From NCBI RefSeq assembly GCF_019402665.1, contig NZ_VSST01000042.1:1-64000 (forward strand): DNA of 64,000 nucleotides, in the 5' to 3' direction. This stretch comes from Bradyrhizobium canariense (GTDB lineage: Bacteria > Pseudomonadota > Alphaproteobacteria > Rhizobiales > Xanthobacteraceae). Shown piece after piece: positions 60,891 through 64,000 of this stretch. The position numbers and the translations under genes were made by a program. The notes under the pieces were generated by a model. That model saw nothing but the letters and a program-made list of their open reading frames with translations, had not been told where the DNA came from and did no database searches. Numbering within the stretch: position 1 is the stretch's first letter; each line of letters opens with the position of its first letter.

Positions 60891-62237
60891 ATGCGCGCGA
60901 GGATTTTCAATCGCGTCCCGGGGCTGGCGACGCTGGTCGCAGCCCTGCTCGTCGTCGCCACGCAACCTGCATCGGCCGAGAAGCGCATCGCGCTCGTGGT
61001 CGGCAACTCCGCCTACAAGAACATCACGCCGCTCGACAATCCATCCAAGGACGCGAGCCTGATGGCGGACACGCTTGGCTTGCTCGGCTTCACGCTGGTC
61101 GGAGGCCGCGCCCAGCTCGATCTCGACAAGGGCGCTATGGATCTGGCGGTGCAGAGCTTTGGCCGGCAGGTGCAGGGCGCCGACGTCGCGCTGTTCTATT
61201 ATGCCGGCCATGGCGTGCAGGTCTCGGGCGCCAACTATCTCGTGCCAGTCGGCGCGAACCCGACGCGCGAAGCCGACGTCGACTTCCAGATGACCGATGT
61301 CAACCTCGTGCTGCGCCAGATGCAGGGATCGGGCACCCGCCTCAACCTCGTGATCCTGGACGCCTGCCGCAACAACCCGTTCGGCTCGCGCGGCCTGCGC
61401 GCCTCCGATGGCGGTCTCGCGCAGATGCGCGCGCCCGAGGGCACGCTGATCTCCTACGCAACGCAACCCGGCAATGTCGCCCAGGACGGCAGCGACGGCC
61501 ACAGCCCCTACACAAAAGCATTGGCCGCGACGGTCCGGACCGCGGGCCTCGACGTGTTCCAGACCTTCAACCAGGTCGGCCTCGCGGTGAAGCGCGCCAC
61601 CTCCGGCGCGCAGCAGCCCTGGGTGTCGTCCTCGCCGATCGACGGCACCTTCTATTTCGTAGCCCCGACGCAAACCGCGCCGCCGCAGGTCGCAACGATG
61701 CAGCCTGATCCGTTACCGGCGGATCGGTTGCGCGCCGATCCCGACCGCGTCCCCTTGCGCGATGCCGCCCTGCTGAGCGAACTCAGCGAGCGGCTCTACG
61801 AGCTCAATTTCGATCCTGACAGCCCTGATGGACTGACCCGCGCGATCACAAAACTCCAGCAGCGAATTTCCATGGCGCCGACGGGCGAAGCGACCGAAGG
61901 CCTGCTGCTGCGCATGCGCAAGATGGAGGACCTGAAACCATGGGGCTCGATCGTCTACGGGCCCGACGGCAGCAAATGGGGCATATCCTGGAACCACGCC
62001 TCGCGGCGCGCGGCGGTGGCGGATGCGCGCGGCAATTGCGCCGGCGCCAAATGTCCGATCGAGCTGTCCTTCTATGGCAACCGCTGCGGCGCGTTCGCGA
62101 TCTCCGACAAATCCTGGTCGCTGGTCCAGCGCGACAGCGTGCAGCGCGCGAAAGACGCCGCGCTTGACGAATGCGGCAAGGCTGGCAAAGCTTGCCGCAT
62201 TATCGGTTCCGTCTGTGCCGACGGCTCCGGCCGTTGA
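60891..62237 (+). CDS. secreted caspase-fold (peptidase C14) protein with DUF4189 domain
   Basis: 448 residues from the ATG at 60891, with GGGGAA upstream. The signal peptide ends near PASAEK. The caspase-fold domain (about 30-255) has the His/Cys dyad H107 in YYAGHGVQ and C159 in ILDACRNNPF, so the peptidase may be active on basic P1 residues like other bacterial caspase homologues. A linker (about 260-345) precedes a C-terminal DUF4189-like domain (about 350-448) with WGSIVYGPDGSKWG and six cysteines likely in disulfides. Export and this fusion suggest an envelope role. A second exported protein gene follows after 28 bases. Confidence 0.9.
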   Translation: MRARIFNRVPGLATLVAALLVVATQPASAEKRIALVVGNSAYKNITPLDNPSKDASLMADTLGLLGFTLVGGRAQLDLDKGAMDLAVQSFGRQVQGADVALFYYAGHGVQVSGANYLVPVGANPTREADVDFQMTDVNLVLRQMQGSGTRLNLVILDACRNNPFGSRGLRASDGGLAQMRAPEGTLISYATQPGNVAQDGSDGHSPYTKALAATVRTAGLDVFQTFNQVGLAVKRATSGAQQPWVSSSPIDGTFYFVAPTQTAPPQVATMQPDPLPADRLRADPDRVPLRDAALLSELSERLYELNFDPDSPDGLTRAITKLQQRISMAPTGEATEGLLLRMRKMEDLKPWGSIVYGPDGSKWGISWNHASRRAAVADARGNCAGAKCPIELSFYGNRCGAFAISDKSWSLVQRDSVQRAKDAALDECGKAGKACRIIGSVCADGSGR

Positions 62238-62265
62238 TACGATTTTTCATTTTGGATTTTTGCTC

Positions 62266-62754
62266 ATGCGCAATTCCGTCATCCCTGCGATTGGCCTGGC
62301 CCTCTTCCTGTCCGTCACCGTCGCTCCACCGTCCGCCGTCGCGCAGTCCGGCAGCGCCGGCGGCTCGATCGGCAATGACGAGAAGTCGCTGTCCGGCTCG
62401 CGATCGGATCGTTCCGCCGAGCCGGCGCCCTCGGCGCGCCGCAGCAAGCCGGCCGAGGAGCCGCGCAGTTTCTCGCGACGCGGTGGTGGAGGTGGCGGGA
62501 GTTTCGACGGCGCCTGGATGGTCGTCAGCGTCGGCTGCGGCGGCACCACGTCCGGCGCGGTCGTGGTCTCCTCGGGCAAGGTCATAGGCCAAGGCGTCAC
62601 GGGTACCGTCAGCGCGAGCGGCGCGGTCAGCACGTTCGGTCAAGGCGATGGCGTGACCTTCACCGGCTCCGGCCGCCTCGCTGCCCGCAGCGGTTCCGGA
62701 TCCTTCCGTCGCTCCGACGGCTGCGGCGGAACCTGGACTTCGACCAAGCAGTAG
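62266..62754 (+). CDS. exported protein of unknown function
   Basis: 162 residues; signal peptide MRNSVIPAIGLALFLSVTVA with cleavage after SAVAQ. A low-complexity Ser/Arg/Pro linker (about 30-75) leads to a Gly-rich beta domain: GGSFDGAWMVVSVGCGGTTS, GAVVVSSGKVIGQGVTGTVS, then FRRSDGCGGTWTSTKQ. Two Cys pairs could form disulfides. The repeating G-x-V pattern suggests a small beta-sandwich or barrel. It follows the caspase-fold gene closely and is probably co-transcribed. No function known. Confidence 0.82.
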   Translation: MRNSVIPAIGLALFLSVTVAPPSAVAQSGSAGGSIGNDEKSLSGSRSDRSAEPAPSARRSKPAEEPRSFSRRGGGGGGSFDGAWMVVSVGCGGTTSGAVVVSSGKVIGQGVTGTVSASGAVSTFGQGDGVTFTGSGRLAARSGSGSFRRSDGCGGTWTSTKQ

Positions 62755-62776
62755 CGCGAAAAAGTCTGATTTCGCG
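62755..62776 (+). terminator. weak hairpin after the exported-protein gene
   Basis: CGCGAAA-AAGTCTGA-TTTCGCG has exact 7-base arms and starts immediately after the stop codon, but lacks a T-run; it may only stabilise the mRNA end. Confidence 0.4.
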
Positions 62777-62903
62777 GGGGAACCAACGCCGCGCAGGCCC
62801 GATTCAGGCCACATCCTCTCCGGATTTGCGGCTCATTGCCACCCAAGTCTTTGACGAGAAAGGGAAGGTAACGAGTTGCGTCATGCGTAATCGGGAGACC
62901 AGG

Positions 62904-64000
62904 ATGGGCAACCGCACCGCGAAATTCTTATCGGCCCTCGTAGGCAGCATCATTGCCGGTGCGCCATTGGCCGCCGTGTCGCAGAATGCATCGACGCCAC
63001 CGAGCACGGCAAATGCCGCGAACGACTGCCTTGGCTCGCCAAAGGGCGCCGCCCCGCAGGGCCAGCATTGGCATTATCGCCTTGAGCGCGCGACCAAGCG
63101 GCAGTGCTGGTATCTGCGCGCCGAAGGCGGCAAGGCCACTCAAACCGCACAGGCTGCGCCCGATACGACTACAGCGGATTCAGCCCTGCCGCAGCAGCAC
63201 TCCGTCCAGGACGCGCGCGCCGAATATCTGACGCCGCAGAGCATTGCCGCTGTTAAGACGCCTGCACAGGTGGGACCCGGACCAACGCAACAGGCTGCGA
63301 GCCCCTCCGCTGACGCCAACGCACAGCAGCCCGCCGTCGCCGGGCGCTGGCCCGACGCCTCCACGGCGTCCGCCGCGCCCACAGAGCAGCCGTCGCCTGC
63401 ACCTGTCGCGGTCGCCGCGCAGCCGACCGCGAAGCCGGCGAAGTCCCCTGCTCCGATGGCTCTGGCTGCGGCAGACAGCACCACCGACAAGCAGACCGGC
63501 TCGCTCCAGATGCTGCTGCTGGTGATCGGAGGCGCGCTGGCGCTTGCCGGCATCCTCGCCAGCGTCATCTACCGCTTCGCCGGTGGACGTATCCGCGTCC
63601 TGGCCGGCGACCAGCGCCGCGTCAACTGGGACAATTTTGAGCCGCACGATCACGACGATGGCCGTGCACCCTGGCTCAACGCAGCGCCCGCCGACGCGCC
63701 GCACACTCGGCAGCCGCGCCCGGTGGATTTCGATGCCCTGCGTCCGCAGACAGTCCAGCTCAAGACCGCGCAGCTCGCCGCGATCGATCGCGAGATTGAT
63801 GTGATCGACAAGCGCGTCCCGCAAGCGCACCAAGATGCCGCAGAGCTCGACGATGCCGATGTCTTCAACGGAGAATTCCAGATCGAGGCCGCACCGCAGC
63901 TCGCGGCCAACGACGTCGATGACGAAGAGCCGGCCGATCGCGATGACGATGCGGGAGTCGAGGACGGCATCGACATCGACGTGATCACGACGATGCTGGA
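62904..64000 (+). CDS. membrane protein of unknown function, truncated by the window edge
   Basis: Open from ATG 62904 (GGGAG six bases upstream) through 365 codons to the window end with no stop. An N-terminal hydrophobic segment (FLSALVGSIIAGAPLAA) looks like a signal or anchor. Next comes a Cys-containing block NDCLGSPKGAAPQGQHWHYR and LERATKRQCWYL that I associate with a conserved rhizobial motif of unknown function, then a long Ala/Pro/Thr-rich linker. A clear transmembrane helix (LLLVIGGALALAGILASVIY, about 195-215) is followed by an acidic cytoplasmic domain. An in-frame ATG at 62883 is an alternative start. Confidence 0.85.
   Translation, partial: MGNRTAKFLSALVGSIIAGAPLAAVSQNASTPPSTANAANDCLGSPKGAAPQGQHWHYRLERATKRQCWYLRAEGGKATQTAQAAPDTTTADSALPQQHSVQDARAEYLTPQSIAAVKTPAQVGPGPTQQAASPSADANAQQPAVAGRWPDASTASAAPTEQPSPAPVAVAAQPTAKPAKSPAPMALAAADSTTDKQTGSLQMLLLVIGGALALAGILASVIYRFAGGRIRVLAGDQRRVNWDNFEPHDHDDGRAPWLNAAPADAPHTRQPRPVDFDALRPQTVQLKTAQLAAIDREIDVIDKRVPQAHQDAAELDDADVFNGEFQIEAAPQLAANDVDDEEPADRDDDAGVEDGIDIDVITTML

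Noticed and set aside
1..64000. tRNA, rRNA, CRISPR array, integrase or insertion sequence
   Set aside because: Read for cloverleaf-like ends, regular spacer-repeat arrays and transposase motifs; none found, though short or decayed elements could be missed by eye.

Overview
The window is GC-rich chromosomal DNA from an alphaproteobacterium, most probably Bradyrhizobium or a close relative in the Nitrobacteraceae. The evidence is the gene content (a malic enzyme fused to phosphotransacetylase, non-discriminating type AspRS, HdaA, divergent pepA/lptF with lptG-lptD-surA-pdxA-rsmA downstream) and several families of palindromic repeats of the kind that crowd Bradyrhizobium intergenic spaces. No rRNA, tRNA, CRISPR array, integrase or transposase gene was seen, so this looks like core chromosome broken by small accessory patches.

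Layout. 1-16.0 kb: maeB, a membrane-anchored protein of unknown function, aspS, selO, then a set that looks built for glycerophosphodiester use (GpdQ-like phosphodiesterase plus UgpA/E/B-like ABC importer, with the UgpA-like permease frameshifted and no ATPase gene present), a quinone-oxidoreductase/LysR divergent pair, and rnd. 16-22 kb: a class III aminotransferase, then a compact four-gene minus-strand operon (two GNAT-fold proteins, an isochorismatase-fold protein lacking its catalytic Lys and Cys, and a 56-residue protein starting at TTG) facing a LysR gene whose start region carries a perfect dyad. This is the best candidate here for an undescribed system. An outer-membrane beta-barrel gene follows. 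22-34 kb: cspA with a clear terminator, purM-purN, a PgsA-like enzyme and HdaA (control of DnaA), ppk-ppx (polyphosphate) behind a Pho-box-like repeat, a TerC-type membrane protein, ndk, small secreted and cytosolic proteins, and an ABC-F ATPase.

34-41 kb: a type I secretion unit on the minus strand in the order RTX protein, ABC exporter, HlyD-type adaptor. The RTX protein is made of four recurring modules. 41-53 kb: a lipoprotein gene, holC and pepA on the minus strand; then lptF-lptG-lptD-surA-pdxA-rsmA on the plus strand, mostly with overlapping stop/start codons, serving lipopolysaccharide export and outer-membrane assembly; then an alcohol dehydrogenase. 53-57 kb: a frameshifted Flp pilin gene, small unknown genes, three separate Crp/Fnr-type regulators and a cupin. 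57-60 kb: LysR, Bug-type solute receptor and intradiol dioxygenase, probably for an aromatic compound. 60-64 kb: a non-coding dispersed-repeat stretch with a nested RNA-like hairpin, a palindromic repeat, a secreted caspase-fold/DUF4189 protein and two further exported proteins, the last running off the window.

Limits: starts were chosen by eye from ribosome-binding sites and family length. Repeat-family and regulatory-site calls rest on pattern recognition and symmetry, not on genome-wide counts.
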